Positions 10,891 through 20,187 of a stretch of 64,000 nucleotides of DNA are shown here, one piece after another. The notes under the pieces were generated by a model. It had not been told where the DNA came from and did no database searches. It saw nothing but the letters and a program-made list of their open reading frames with translations. Position 1 is the stretch's first letter, and every line of letters starts with the position of its first letter. This stretch comes from Shewanella marina JCM 15074 (GTDB lineage Bacteria > Pseudomonadota > Gammaproteobacteria > Enterobacterales > Shewanellaceae), in contig NZ_BALM01000011.1 in NCBI RefSeq assembly GCF_000614975.1, positions 62,001-126,000 on the forward strand, given 5' to 3'. The position numbers were made by a program, and so were the translations under genes.

Positions 10891-11616
10891 TTAATTATTT
10901 GATTTTGTGGATTTAGATATATTTATTGTATGTTGTAATAAAGAATTGTCACCAAATTCACCATGACCTGGAATTACAGTAGCAATATTGGGGTAGGTTG
11001 ATATGATATTTTCAATAGAACCAGACCACTGCTGAATATCAGCTTCTCCGGTATAGCCTAAGCTTTTACTATCAAGACTACGAATTAAGCAACCACCAAA
11101 CAATATTTTAGATTTAGGTAGCCATATCACTACATTATCGATGGTATGACCGTGCCCCGGGTAAAACACCTCAATTAAGCCATTCGCTAATGTAAATGGT
11201 GTTTTGTCAAAGCTGACCGTTGCTAACTCTTGTTTGTTATCTTTTAAGATTTGATTAGTTAAGCTCATCGCATAAGTGGGAACTGAGTGATTATTTAGGA
11301 ACTTTATGCCAGTGGTTCTATCAGTATGTGAGTGGGTTGAAATACTTCCCTTTAATTCATAACCATTAGATTTTATCCAGTTGACCAATTTTTTAGTGTC
11401 TTGAATTGACCACGGTGTATCAATAATAAAAGCCTGTTTGTTTTCGATAATGATGAGACCATTTGCACTCACCAAACCATACTCTTGAACATAACGAAAA
11501 GACTTATGTAAGAAGATATTATCTTTAAGTTTTACAATCTCAATGTTAGGTATTACTGACTCAGCCAATGAGTTAACACTGAAGAATATTAACAAGATTA
11601 AATAGTATGGTTTCAT
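10891..11616 (-). CDS. subclass B1 metallo-beta-lactamase
   Basis: Zinc hydrolase expected to open beta-lactam rings, including carbapenems, in the periplasm. Starting at ATG 11616 gives 241 aa with signal peptide MKPYYLILLIFFSVNSLA; the frame is open to 11778 but the extra 54 residues do not resemble the family. All six B1 zinc ligands are present: His95, His97 and Asp99 in HSHTDR, His157 in GHGHTIDN, Cys176 in GGCLIRS, His218 in PGHGEFGD. The BcII-like GHTxDNxVxWLP and GGCLxxS segments place it in B1, not B2 or B3. Arg179 follows the Cys where many B1 enzymes have Lys, and the usual Asn of LGN is Tyr (LGY). Chromosomal B1 enzymes are known in Shewanella (SFB-1 and SLB-1 type); the exact relative is not determined. 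The ribosome binding site is poor. Confidence 0.9.
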   Translation of the reverse strand: MKPYYLILLIFFSVNSLAESVIPNIEIVKLKDNIFLHKSFRYVQEYGLVSANGLIIIENKQAFIIDTPWSIQDTKKLVNWIKSNGYELKGSISTHSHTDRTTGIKFLNNHSVPTYAMSLTNQILKDNKQELATVSFDKTPFTLANGLIEVFYPGHGHTIDNVVIWLPKSKILFGGCLIRSLDSKSLGYTGEADIQQWSGSIENIISTYPNIATVIPGHGEFGDNSLLQHTINISKSTKSNN

Positions 11617-11722
11617 TGCTTTACTCGAGAGATTGTCAGTCGATATTACCGAAGCTAACAGGGGCATAATCAGTTTACAAATGGTAATTAGCAATGAATT
11701 ATTATTTTTATGTCTTAAATAG

Positions 11723-11756
11723 GATGATAAAAGGACAAACGCAAGTTTGCCCTTTT
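11723..11756. terminator. hairpin terminator, copy 2 of a direct repeat
   Basis: The stem AAAAGGACAAAC / GTTTGCCCTTTT with a GCAA tetraloop has one internal mismatch and a T run. It matches 9226-9259 at 32 of 34 bases in the same orientation. It sits between the metallo-beta-lactamase start and the pldA stop, where it can terminate pldA (minus strand). Confidence 0.8.
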
Positions 11757-11824
11757 TTGTGTGGGAAAATACAAACATCTATCTGCATTAGCTAGAGACT
11801 GCATCAAAGCCACAACCCTATCCG

Positions 11825-12711
11825 CTACAACAAATCATTAATAGACACCCCAATGCCAAAGCGCTGATTATGCACATTGTAATCAATCAGACTTTCACCG
11901 TAGCCGTTAAAGTATTGAGTGTAGAGGCGTAAATTACCTATGATGGGGTAGCTCCAAGTGAGTTCGATAGCACCCTTATTACTCTTGCGCAGGTTATTGC
12001 GCAGCAGCATGGTAAAACGATGTTGCTCAAGCCCGTAAACCGCATTGATTTCAAAGTTACCCATATATTTGCCAATATCGGGGTTATCGTCACCGCGCGG
12101 ATCGCCAATATAGTCCTTTTCATCTTCTGGCAGACGCCACCACACCTTAGTGCCAATCGCGATGGGACCACCATCAAATACCATAGTGCCATAAATGCGG
12201 TTCCAACTGCGTGAACGTAGATTAGAAGCGCCATTCGATTGGTGGCTAATACCAAAGCCCCAAAATGAGTTGATAAAATTACCGACTTGCCAGTCATTGT
12301 TGAACAGCATAAACAGTTCGGGTTCGTGATTGGTTTCCCTAAACGGGGATGAAATATCCTTATTAAAAACCTGCCAGTATGACTGATTGGTGTAAGCAAA
12401 AAACAGGTGACCATTATCACCAAACAGATTGTAAGCCAGTGGGAATTTAAAGCTAATTTGAAATTTGGCTTCGACTTTATCCAGCGGATAATGTACCTCA
12501 TCTGATTGCTCAAATGGCGCATTATTAGGGGATGGATTATAGGTCACTGGCAGTAGATAGTTGACCTTATGCGGCGTGATAACAAAGGGCAGTTCTGAGG
12601 TGGCGAGTTCATCTTCAACCCGTTCTTCTAATAATGATGCATCAGCATTGGCATAGTGGGTACTGAGCATTAGCCTAATAAACTGGTGGGCAAATATCGT
12701 AACTGCGGCAT
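11825..12711 (-). CDS. pldA: outer membrane phospholipase A PldA (frameshift in signal peptide)
   Basis: Outer-membrane beta-barrel phospholipase A1/A2 that degrades misplaced surface phospholipids. Seen: the catalytic segment HQSNGASNLRSRSWNRIYG (active His and Ser as in HxSNG of E. coli OmpLA), alternating beta strands and a short C-terminal strand. The frame as read opens at 12751 without a signal peptide. An alternative ATG at 12711 has AAGGAAG 9 bases upstream and reads MPQLRYLPTSLLG in another frame. One extra base at about 12673 joins it to LMLSTHYANADAS, a proper signal peptide, giving 295 aa (289 in E. coli). The mature protein is intact either way. Either a sequencing error or a real export mutation. 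Confidence 0.85.
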
Positions 12712-12871
12712 TGTTATTATCTTCCTTAATACAATCTTTCTCTGATGGCATCCTAGCAGTTTCAGTGTCTAACTAGAACCTTTGGCTATGGCTTATAGCG
12801 TAATCGTTAGCTGAATTAGCCGTTTTGGCGCTATCTACTGCTACAGCACCACTTTGTATCAAATGCTCACT

Positions 12872-12898
12872 GTTTTTATATCATTCTGTTATAAAAAC
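12872..12898. promoter_or_regulatory. inverted repeat upstream of cobA
   Basis: Two 9-base arms, GTTTTTATA and TATAAAAAC, separated by 9 bases, 72 bases before cobA in the divergent pldA/cobA region. It could be an operator for the siroheme/sulfate operon (CysB is the obvious candidate regulator), but the motif is not specific enough to assign. Confidence 0.3.
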
Positions 12899-12969
12899 TA
12901 ATAAATACTTATTTATATTGTAATAAGAAGTCTCGCTATATTGCACTAAAGCAGCAATAGGGGGCATCA

Positions 12970-13773
12970 ATGGATTTAGTCACACTACCGGGACTCACAC
13001 AAACAGGCAAGGTCTGGCTCGTTGGCGCAGGGCCTGGTGATCCTGAGTTATTAACTGTAAAAGCACTGCGTGTGCTTGAGCAAGCAGAAGTGGTGTTATT
13101 TGATGCCTTGGTTAGTGCTGAGATTATGGCGTTAGTGCCGCGCAGTTGTGAAACCATTGCGGTCGGTAAACGTGCCGACAAACACAGTGCAGCGCAAGAT
13201 CAAATTAATCAGTTATTAGTCACTAAAGCGGCAACGGGTAAACGGGTGGTGCGTCTTAAAGGCGGCGATCCTTATATTTTCGGCCGCGGTGGTGAAGAGG
13301 TACAGGTATTGGCGCAGGCCAATATTGAGTTTGAGGTGGTGCCGGGCATTACTGCTGCCAGTGGCGGCGCTGCTTATGCGGGCATTCCGTTGACTCATCG
13401 TGATTTTGCCCAAGATGTCAGTTTTATCACGGGCCACTGCCAAGCCGATAAGCTTGATTTAGATTGGGCGCAATATCGCCATGCTAATCGTACTTTGGTG
13501 GTGTATATGGGCCATAAAAATGCGCAAATTATTAGTGATAATTTGATTAACGCAGGCCGCAGCGCCAGCACGCCGATTGCGGTGATTGCCAATGCTACGC
13601 GGCCGAATCAACAAGTGTTTACTGGTGATCTTCAATCGTTAGCGCAAGTCAGTGCCAATGCGCCTACTCCTGCTTTAATCATTATTGGTGATGTGGTGAC
13701 CTTAGCTTCGCAATTAAGCTGGTTTAACCCTATGGCTGCGAGTGAGTTAACTGCGGTTTTAAATATTAACTAA
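12970..13773 (+). CDS. cobA: uroporphyrinogen-III C-methyltransferase CobA/SUMT
   Basis: Methylates uroporphyrinogen III twice with SAM to precorrin-2, the first step to siroheme, the cofactor of CysI. 267 aa. Family motifs: [16 protein letters not shown] at 18-33, [48 protein letters not shown]. Only the methyltransferase is present; the dehydrogenase/ferrochelatase half of CysG is absent. It leads the cobA-cysD-cysN-permease-cysC cluster, and its stop overlaps an ATG just before cysD, linking siroheme and sulfate activation. Confidence 0.94.
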   Translation: MDLVTLPGLTQTGKVWLVGAGPGDPELLTVKALRVLEQAEVVLFDALVSAEIMALVPRSCETIAVGKRADKHSAAQDQINQLLVTKAATGKRVVRLKGGDPYIFGRGGEEVQVLAQANIEFEVVPGITAASGGAAYAGIPLTHRDFAQDVSFITGHCQADKLDLDWAQYRHANRTLVVYMGHKNAQIISDNLINAGRSASTPIAVIANATRPNQQVFTGDLQSLAQVSANAPTPALIIIGDVVTLASQLSWFNPMAASELTAVLNIN

Positions 13774-13784
13774 TGGAGTCAAAC

Positions 13785-14693
13785 ATGTCAGACACAGGAT
13801 TAACCCATCTGCAGCAGCTTGAGGCTGAGAGTATTCAGATTATCCGCGAGGTCGCCGCTGAATTTGATAATCCGGTGATGCTTTACTCCATTGGTAAGGA
13901 CTCATCGGTGATGCTGCATCTTGCGCGTAAGGCTTTTTATCCTGCCAAGATCCCGTTTCCGTTATTGCACGTTGATACGGGCTGGAAGTTTAAAGAGATG
14001 ATTCATTTTCGTGATCAGCAGGTGCAAAAGTTAGGGTTGCAATTGTTGGTACACACTAACCCTGATGGGGTTGCACAGGGGGTAAATCCCTTTACCCATG
14101 GTAGTGCTAAACATACCGATATTATGAAAACTCAAGGGCTAAAGCAGGCGTTAGATCAGTATGGTTTTGATGCGGCTTTTGGTGGCGCCCGTCGTGATGA
14201 GGAAAAGTCACGTGCTAAAGAGCGAGTTTATTCATTTAGAGATAAGCATCACCGCTGGGATCCTAAAAACCAGCGGCCTGAACTATGGCGCACCTATAAC
14301 GGCGCGGTAGATAAGGGCGAAAGCATTCGAGTGTTCCCACTCTCTAACTGGACTGAGCTTGATATTTGGCAATATATCTACCAAGAGAATATTGAGATTG
14401 TGCCGCTCTATTTTGCCAAGCCAAGACCCGTCGTTGAGCGCGATGGCATGTTGATTATGGTAGATGACGAGCGGATGCCGCTAAATGAAGATGAGCAAGT
14501 GACAGAGCAATCCGTACGTTTTCGAACTTTAGGCTGTTATCCGTTAACGGCGGCGATGCCTTCTACTGCAGATAACTTAGAACAGATTATTGAAGAGATG
14601 CTACTGACCCGTTCAAGTGAACGACAAGGGCGTTTAATTGATGCCGACCAAAGTGCATCGATGGAACTTAAAAAACGTCAAGGCTATTTCTAG
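13785..14693 (+). CDS. cysD: sulfate adenylyltransferase subunit 2 CysD
   Basis: Catalytic subunit of ATP sulfurylase, which forms APS from sulfate and ATP together with the GTPase CysN. ATG 13785 gives 302 aa, exactly the E. coli length, with GGAG 6 bases upstream; the earlier ATG at 13773 overlaps the cobA stop and is unlikely. Motifs: [20 protein letters not shown] (PP-loop), [31 protein letters not shown]. Confidence 0.96.
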   Translation: MSDTGLTHLQQLEAESIQIIREVAAEFDNPVMLYSIGKDSSVMLHLARKAFYPAKIPFPLLHVDTGWKFKEMIHFRDQQVQKLGLQLLVHTNPDGVAQGVNPFTHGSAKHTDIMKTQGLKQALDQYGFDAAFGGARRDEEKSRAKERVYSFRDKHHRWDPKNQRPELWRTYNGAVDKGESIRVFPLSNWTELDIWQYIYQENIEIVPLYFAKPRPVVERDGMLIMVDDERMPLNEDEQVTEQSVRFRTLGCYPLTAAMPSTADNLEQIIEEMLLTRSSERQGRLIDADQSASMELKKRQGYF

Positions 14694-14705
14694 GAGGAGA
14701 GTCAT

Positions 14706-16147
14706 ATGAATGCAGCAGTACAAAATCAAGCTGTCGCCGCAGAAATAGCCGAGCTAGGTGTCGCTGAGTATCTAGCAGCGCAGCAGCAAAAAGGCTTATT
14801 GCGCTTTTTAACCTGTGGCAGTGTTGATGATGGTAAAAGTACCTTAATTGGCCGCTTATTGCATGACAGTGCCCAAATTTATGAAGACCAATTAGCCAGC
14901 CTAAAATCAGACAGCGCGAAGATGGGCACTACGGGTGATGAGATTGATTTGGCTTTGCTGGTGGATGGCCTGCAAGCCGAGCGTGAGCAGGGCATTACCA
15001 TTGATGTGGCTTATCGCTATTTTTCCAGTGATAAACGTAAATTCATTATTGCAGACACGCCGGGGCATGAACAATACACCCGTAATATGGCAACGGGCGC
15101 ATCCACTTGTGATGCTGCGGTTATTTTAATTGATGCGCGTTATGGGGTACAAACGCAAACCAAGCGCCATGCTTTTATTGCTTCGCTACTGGGGATTAAG
15201 CATCTCGTGGTTGCGATTAATAAGATGGATTTGGTGAATTTTAGTGAGGCCAGCTTTAATCAGATTAGTGCTGATTTTGCTGAAACCATTAGCCATTTAG
15301 CCGAGCTGAATATCGACTATGTACCTGTGTCTGCCTTAACTGGCGATAATGTGGTTAATCGATCTACGCAGATGAATTGGTATCAAGGTGAGACATTACT
15401 GCGCTTATTAGAGCAGATTGACACCGACCAAGGTAAAGCCAGTAAAGATGCGCGTTTACCTGTGCAGTATGTGTTGCGACCGGATCTGAATTTTAGAGGC
15501 TTTGCTGGCACCATTAGCAGCGGCGTGATCCGCGTTGGCGATCCATTAACGGTATTGCCGTCGGGCAAAACCAGTAAAGTGGCGCGGATTGTCACCTTTG
15601 ATGGTGATTTAGCTTCGGCGCAAGCAGGGCAAGCGGTCACGCTGACCTTAACCGATGAGATTGATATCTCCCGTGGTGACTTATTGGTGAGCAGCAATGC
15701 ACCGGCGCAAGTGGTGGATCAACTTGAGGCTGATTTAGTGTGGATGGATGAAACACCGCTGCAGCTAGGTAAGCTTTATGACATTAAAGTGGCGGGTAAA
15801 AAGACCCAAGCCAAAGTCGATAGCATTGAGTATCAGTGGGATATTAACAGCCTGACGCAACACCAAGCGAGTGAAGTGGCTTAAATACTATTGCCAGAGT
15901 TAAATTGACTGTCGTTGAGCCAATTGCCATTGACCTTTATTTGCAACATGGTGAAACAGGCGCTTTGGTGCTGATTGACCGCTTAACCAACGCCACCGTG
16001 GCAGCGTTAACGGCGCAATCTGGGCAGTTAAGTCAAACTCAAGCTGCAAGCCAACAATTTAGTGAGTTTGAACTTGAGCTTAATGCGCTTATTCGTCGTC
16101 AATATCCACATTGGCAAGCGATTGATATTAGTCGTCTGAAGGAATAG
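14706..16147 (+). pseudogene. cysN: sulfate adenylyltransferase subunit 1 CysN, frameshifted
   Basis: GTPase subunit of ATP sulfurylase. The first frame (14706-15884) carries [17 protein letters not shown] (G1), the [16 protein letters not shown] switch, [12 protein letters not shown] (G3), NKMDLV (G4) and the elongation-factor-like barrel, but stops after ...[14 protein letters not shown]. The remaining ~87 residues (EPIAIDLYL, ALVLIDRLTN, FELELNALIRR.YPHW) continue in another frame to 16147. Adding one T at 15881-15882 restores ...[16 protein letters not shown]... and a 480-aa protein, against 475 in E. coli. The broken region is needed in the family, so either sulfate assimilation is impaired or the base is missing from the assembly only. 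Confidence 0.9.
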
Positions 16148-16149
16148 CC

Positions 16150-17874
16150 GTGAGTGATATTAGTTGGCTAGCATTGATTTTAGTTGGGTTACTTGCTGGA
16201 TTGATATCTGGCAAGTTTAAGCCTGCAGCGGTATTTGCTAGCGCAGCTATTGTGAGTTATTTACTGGGATTGGTATCACTGGAGCAGATGTTTGCCAGCT
16301 TTACCAATGCCAGTTTAATCACCTTAGTGCTGCTGTTGTTGGCAAGTTTAGCCTTAGAGAAAACCACGATATTAGCCAAACTCAGCCAGCATATTAGTCA
16401 GTCTAGCTTTACTGCATCGATTGCCAAGCTCGGTTTTTTTACCGCGTTATTGTCATCGTTTACCAATAATACCGCCGTGGTTGCCTCATTGATTGGGGTG
16501 GTGCAGCGCAATGAAAATCATCCACCGCATAAGCTGCTATTGCCCTTGTCATACGCGGCTATTTTAGGCGGCACATTAACCTTGATTGGCACCTCCACTA
16601 ACTTGATTGTGAACTCGTTTGTTGAAGATGCAGGCTTAACGCCATTAACCTTTTTTGAGTTTACGCCGATTGGCATTGTACTGGTGTTCGCTGGTGGGCT
16701 ATTGCTGATGCTGTTAGCCCATACCTTACCAAATCGTAGCCAATCGCCTGCGGCGTTGCAGTTGCCATATTTATTGGAAGCGCGCATTAGCTGTGATTCT
16801 AAATTGATTGGCCGCAGCGTGCAGCAGAATCAATTGCGAGCGCTTAAAAAACTCTATTTAGCCGAGCTAGAGCGCGACGGTGTGCGTATTTCACCTGTGC
16901 CGCCGCAGTGGATTTTACAGGCGGGTGACCGCTTACGTTTCAGTGGCGATGTTAACTCTGTCAGCTTGTTACAACAGTTTGATGGCTTGCAATGGTTTGG
17001 TCAGCATCAAGCGCAGGGGCAACATTTAGTGGAGGCGGTTTTGTCGCCGAGCTCAAATTTAGTCGGGCAGTCATTAAAGTCGAGCCAATTTAGAGAGCAA
17101 TATGATGCTGCAGTGATGGCTATTCGTCGAGGTGCCACGCCATTAAAAGGTGGTTTGGGCGATGTTAATTTACAAGCGGGTGATGTGTTGTTGCTTACAC
17201 CCGGTAGTCAGTTTCAACAGGCTTCGCAGCGATTGCATGATTTTGCAGCGGTGACGGGGTTAGGGGTGAGTTTAAGTTTAAGTCGTTATCGCAGTTTATG
17301 GGTGCTAATTGGTTTTGCGGTGGCGATATTTGCCAGCATGTTAAGTGGCATTGCGTTAGCGAAAACCTTATTGGTGTTGTTATTGGTTTATCTATTCATG
17401 GGCGCGGTGACATTAACCGAGATGCGACAACGCTTCCCACTTGAATTAGTGATTATTGTTGGCAGTGCGCTCAATTTGGCGCATTTGATGATTAGCTCTG
17501 GATTAGCGGCCAATATTACCAGTTACCTATTAGCGCAATTTAATCATATGGGCGTCTATGGCGCGTTTATTGGGGTCTATTTATTAACCTTATTACTGAC
17601 GGAGTTAATTACCAATAACGCCGCCGCAGCGTTGGCATTTCCAATTGCTTATTCAGTGGCATTACATTATGGGGTTGATATTAAGCCGTTTATTTTGGCG
17701 GTGGTGTTTGGTGCCAGTGCCAGTTTTATTTCACCTTATGGCTATCAAACCAACTTAATGGTGTATCACGCGGGCAGTTATCGTTTTAGTGATTTTGTCC
17801 GTTTAGGTTTGCCCTTATCTGTGCTGTATAGCGTGATTGTGTGCACTTTAGTGCCGCAGTGGTTTCCGTTTTAG
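16150..17874 (+). CDS. SLC13-family anion permease with TrkA-C domains (probable sulfate uptake)
   Basis: 574 aa inner-membrane transporter with about ten helices. The two SLC13/DASS signature regions are seen: GTLTLIGTSTNLIVN (near 140) and ELITNNAAAALAFPIA with GASASFISPYGYQTNLMVY (near 480-535). Between the two membrane halves (~205-370) lie two soluble TrkA-C/RCK_C-like domains (LIGRSVQQNQLR, LVGQSLKSSQFR). The GTG start is 2 bases after the cysN stop and cysC follows, so sulfate is the likely substrate. No CysTWA ABC transporter genes lie nearby. Confidence 0.85.
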   Translation: MSDISWLALILVGLLAGLISGKFKPAAVFASAAIVSYLLGLVSLEQMFASFTNASLITLVLLLLASLALEKTTILAKLSQHISQSSFTASIAKLGFFTALLSSFTNNTAVVASLIGVVQRNENHPPHKLLLPLSYAAILGGTLTLIGTSTNLIVNSFVEDAGLTPLTFFEFTPIGIVLVFAGGLLLMLLAHTLPNRSQSPAALQLPYLLEARISCDSKLIGRSVQQNQLRALKKLYLAELERDGVRISPVPPQWILQAGDRLRFSGDVNSVSLLQQFDGLQWFGQHQAQGQHLVEAVLSPSSNLVGQSLKSSQFREQYDAAVMAIRRGATPLKGGLGDVNLQAGDVLLLTPGSQFQQASQRLHDFAAVTGLGVSLSLSRYRSLWVLIGFAVAIFASMLSGIALAKTLLVLLLVYLFMGAVTLTEMRQRFPLELVIIVGSALNLAHLMISSGLAANITSYLLAQFNHMGVYGAFIGVYLLTLLLTELITNNAAAALAFPIAYSVALHYGVDIKPFILAVVFGASASFISPYGYQTNLMVYHAGSYRFSDFVRLGLPLSVLYSVIVCTLVPQWFPF

Positions 17875-17900
17875 TTTTATTTTTGGAGTCATAAATCGAG

Positions 17901-18527
17901 ATGAATAATATTGTCTGGCATCAGCATCAATTAACGCAAGCATTGCGTGGCCGTCAAAAGCAGCAGCAACCTTTACTATTGTGGTTTACGGGCTTATCGG
18001 GTGCGGGTAAATCAACTTTAGCTGGCGCATTAGAACAGGCATTATTTGCACGCGGAGCGCATACTTATCTGCTCGATGGTGACAATGTGCGCCATGGTTT
18101 ATGCCAAGACTTGGGCTTTAGCGAAGCTGATAGAGATGAAAACCTGCGCCGTGTTGGTGAAGTGGCTAAATTGATGGTGGATGCAGGCTTGATTGTCTTA
18201 TCTGCTTTTATTTCGCCTACGGCAGCAGAGCGCAACCGCGTTAGAGAGCTGTTCGCCGAGGGACAGTTTATTGAGGTGTATGTGTCTACCTCTTTAGCTG
18301 AGTGCGAAAAACGTGATCCTAAGGGCTTATATCAGCAAGCAAGAGCTGGCGAAATTAGTCACTTTACTGGCATTAGTGCCCCTTATGAGGCGCCACAAGC
18401 TGCGGAAATTGAAATTGATACCAGCAAAGGCACACTGGCGGCACAGGTCGATACATTATTGGCTTTTTTAAGTGCCATCAATGCTATTGATGTGAGTGAC
18501 CATAACGATAATGGCAGTGGTATTTAA
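17901..18527 (+). CDS. cysC: adenylylsulfate kinase CysC
   Basis: Phosphorylates APS to PAPS, the substrate of CysH. 208 aa. P-loop GLSGAGKST near 31-39, then [43 protein letters not shown] and [24 protein letters not shown], all standard. GGAG lies 13-16 bases before the ATG. Last gene of the cobA-cysDN-permease-cysC unit. Confidence 0.96.
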   Translation: MNNIVWHQHQLTQALRGRQKQQQPLLLWFTGLSGAGKSTLAGALEQALFARGAHTYLLDGDNVRHGLCQDLGFSEADRDENLRRVGEVAKLMVDAGLIVLSAFISPTAAERNRVRELFAEGQFIEVYVSTSLAECEKRDPKGLYQQARAGEISHFTGISAPYEAPQAAEIEIDTSKGTLAAQVDTLLAFLSAINAIDVSDHNDNGSGI

Positions 18528-18537
18528 GCAACAGTTT

Positions 18538-19392
18538 TTAAGCGAGTAGCTGAGTGCATGAGGCGATTAAAGCTTTAATGTCTTGCTGGTAGCGCTTAGT
18601 TACTCGGTTATCAAACAGGGGCAATAACTGTTCGGCCAAAGGGGTAAAGCGGTAATATTTGAATTGTATTACCCCTTGTTTTGCGCGCCAATTAAGGTGC
18701 TCGTCTAAAATGGTCAATCTACCTTCATGCAGCTTTTGGGTTTCAAACTCATTTAATTCTAATAGCTGCGCATCAATCAAATTAAGTAACTGTCGATTAT
18801 TAAAACTATGGCTAGTCAGATTAATCGCGTAGCGGCTTGGTCCTTTAAAATAGTGGTTTAAGCCACCGCTGTTAATGCAATTAAAAATCAACTTTGGGTA
18901 ACGTTCGTTATTGAGGCGACAACTTAAGCCAAAGGCTAGCTGTAAATCGATAATGTCTGTTTCGGTCAGCTGTTTTAATTTACTGAAATTACGTGCTTGA
19001 AAATGCTGACTATGGCTAAGTTGATAGGCTAATAATTTAGCCCACAATAACTGCATTTGTGGCTGATGAACTCGCTCTGCATGTTGCCAATAGTCATGCA
19101 ACCAATCACCATCAGGCACTTCACCAAGTTCGTCTGTGGCCGCATTTTTAATCGCAATATGGTAGATGGTTTCAACATTGGACTGGTATTTACGATGCTG
19201 CTGATAAAGCCGCTGCTGACGGCGTTCAACCAAGGATGCTTGGCTCACTTGGTACTCTTTAGTGCTGACCAAACCCAAATTTAAACCAAGTGATAACGCT
19301 TTTTTACGGGCGCAATTATTGGCGTTCACCTTAATCTCAGTGGTGTCGTTAGCATTGGTCGAGCTTGGTTTGGTTGCAACAGCTGCTGTCAT
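18538..19392 (-). CDS. conserved hypothetical protein, TIGR03899/DUF2806-like
   Basis: 284 aa, apparently soluble, without signal peptide or clear membrane segments. The layout (charged N-terminal third with ERRQQRLYQQHRKYQSNVE, then WLHDYWQHAERV..QMQLLWAKLLA and a winged-helix-looking C-terminus with LTPLAEQLLPLF-type residues) resembles the TIGR03899 group found in Shewanella and Vibrio. The function is not known. It is convergent with cysC, with only 10 bases between them. Confidence 0.65.
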   Translation of the reverse strand: MTAAVATKPSSTNANDTTEIKVNANNCARKKALSLGLNLGLVSTKEYQVSQASLVERRQQRLYQQHRKYQSNVETIYHIAIKNAATDELGEVPDGDWLHDYWQHAERVHQPQMQLLWAKLLAYQLSHSQHFQARNFSKLKQLTETDIIDLQLAFGLSCRLNNERYPKLIFNCINSGGLNHYFKGPSRYAINLTSHSFNNRQLLNLIDAQLLELNEFETQKLHEGRLTILDEHLNWRAKQGVIQFKYYRFTPLAEQLLPLFDNRVTKRYQQDIKALIASCTQLLA

Positions 19393-19450
19393 AATAAAAA
19401 TGATCCCAAATAAACTTAACTTGTTATCGGCCGTATGGCTGAAAAGTGAA

Positions 19451-19507
19451 GTAATACCACCTTGAACTCCCGCTGAATGATCACCTTCTTAATCAAGTTG
19501 GTATAAC
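19451..19507. repeat. 57-bp inverted-repeat element, solo copy of MITE end
   Basis: Imperfect 15-base terminal inverted repeats (GTAATACCACCTTGA and TCAAGTTGGTATAAC, 12 of 15 complementary) enclose 27 bases. Its last 47 bases match 38931-38977 at 45 positions in the same orientation, so it shares an end with the larger element there. It lies upstream of the 18.5-kb hypothetical gene. Confidence 0.7.
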
Positions 19508-19641
19508 AAGTGTGAGCTAGGTAGAATTATCTTGCGTTAGCTGTGGCAGTGACAGAGCAAGGTGATCTGCTTCAAGTAATTACACGGCTTTTTGACCTAT
19601 GATGCTTAAATCTGTTTTCTGTGTAATTACAAGAGGCACAC

Positions 19642-20175
19642 GTGTCTAAAACGCTCATTATTCATTCAAGTGTTCATGGTCAAACCGTTAAGATTTGCCA
19701 GCATATTTGCCAAATCTTGCAACAAGCAGGCGAACAAGTTGATTTGGTTAGTTTAAATGATAATCCTGATATTACTGATTATGACAAGGTGTTAATTGGT
19801 GCCAGCATTCGTCATGGTAAGCATCGTCCTGAGTTATATGAATTTATCAGCCGTAATCAGAGCCAACTAGAGCAAAAACAAAATGGCTTTTTTGCTGTCA
19901 GTTTGGTGGCGCGTAAACCGGCTAAAAATACTCCTGAAACTAATCCATATATGCAAGAGTTTCTCGCTAAAACCACGTGGAAACCTGAGTTTTTACAAGT
20001 GTTTGCCGGTAATTTAGATTACCAAGGCTATGGCGTAATGGATCGTAATATTATTCGCTTTATTATGTGGATCACTAAAGGCCCAACCGATCCTAATACT
20101 CAAATTGAATTTACCCCTTGGGACAAGGTTGATGAATTTGCGCAGCAGTTTCACCAATCTCGTCAAGCAGCATAA
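19642..20175 (+). CDS. hemG: menaquinone-dependent protoporphyrinogen IX dehydrogenase HemG
   Basis: Flavodoxin-like enzyme that oxidises protoporphyrinogen IX to protoporphyrin IX in heme synthesis, passing electrons to quinones. 177 aa. Seen: IIHSSVHGQTVKICQ (FMN phosphate loop), GASIRHGKHRPELYEFI, FFAVSLVARKP, and GYGVMDRNIIRFIMWITKGPTD, the long-chain insert typical of HemG. GTG start with AGAGG 5-9 bases upstream. The next gene starts 12 bases downstream. Confidence 0.92.
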   Translation: MSKTLIIHSSVHGQTVKICQHICQILQQAGEQVDLVSLNDNPDITDYDKVLIGASIRHGKHRPELYEFISRNQSQLEQKQNGFFAVSLVARKPAKNTPETNPYMQEFLAKTTWKPEFLQVFAGNLDYQGYGVMDRNIIRFIMWITKGPTDPNTQIEFTPWDKVDEFAQQFHQSRQAA

Positions 20176-20187
20176 TAGAGGCAACGG

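Noticed and set aside
11938-12522. 194-codon minus-strand frame
   Set aside because: It is an overlapping frame inside pldA, whose own frame carries the phospholipase motif.
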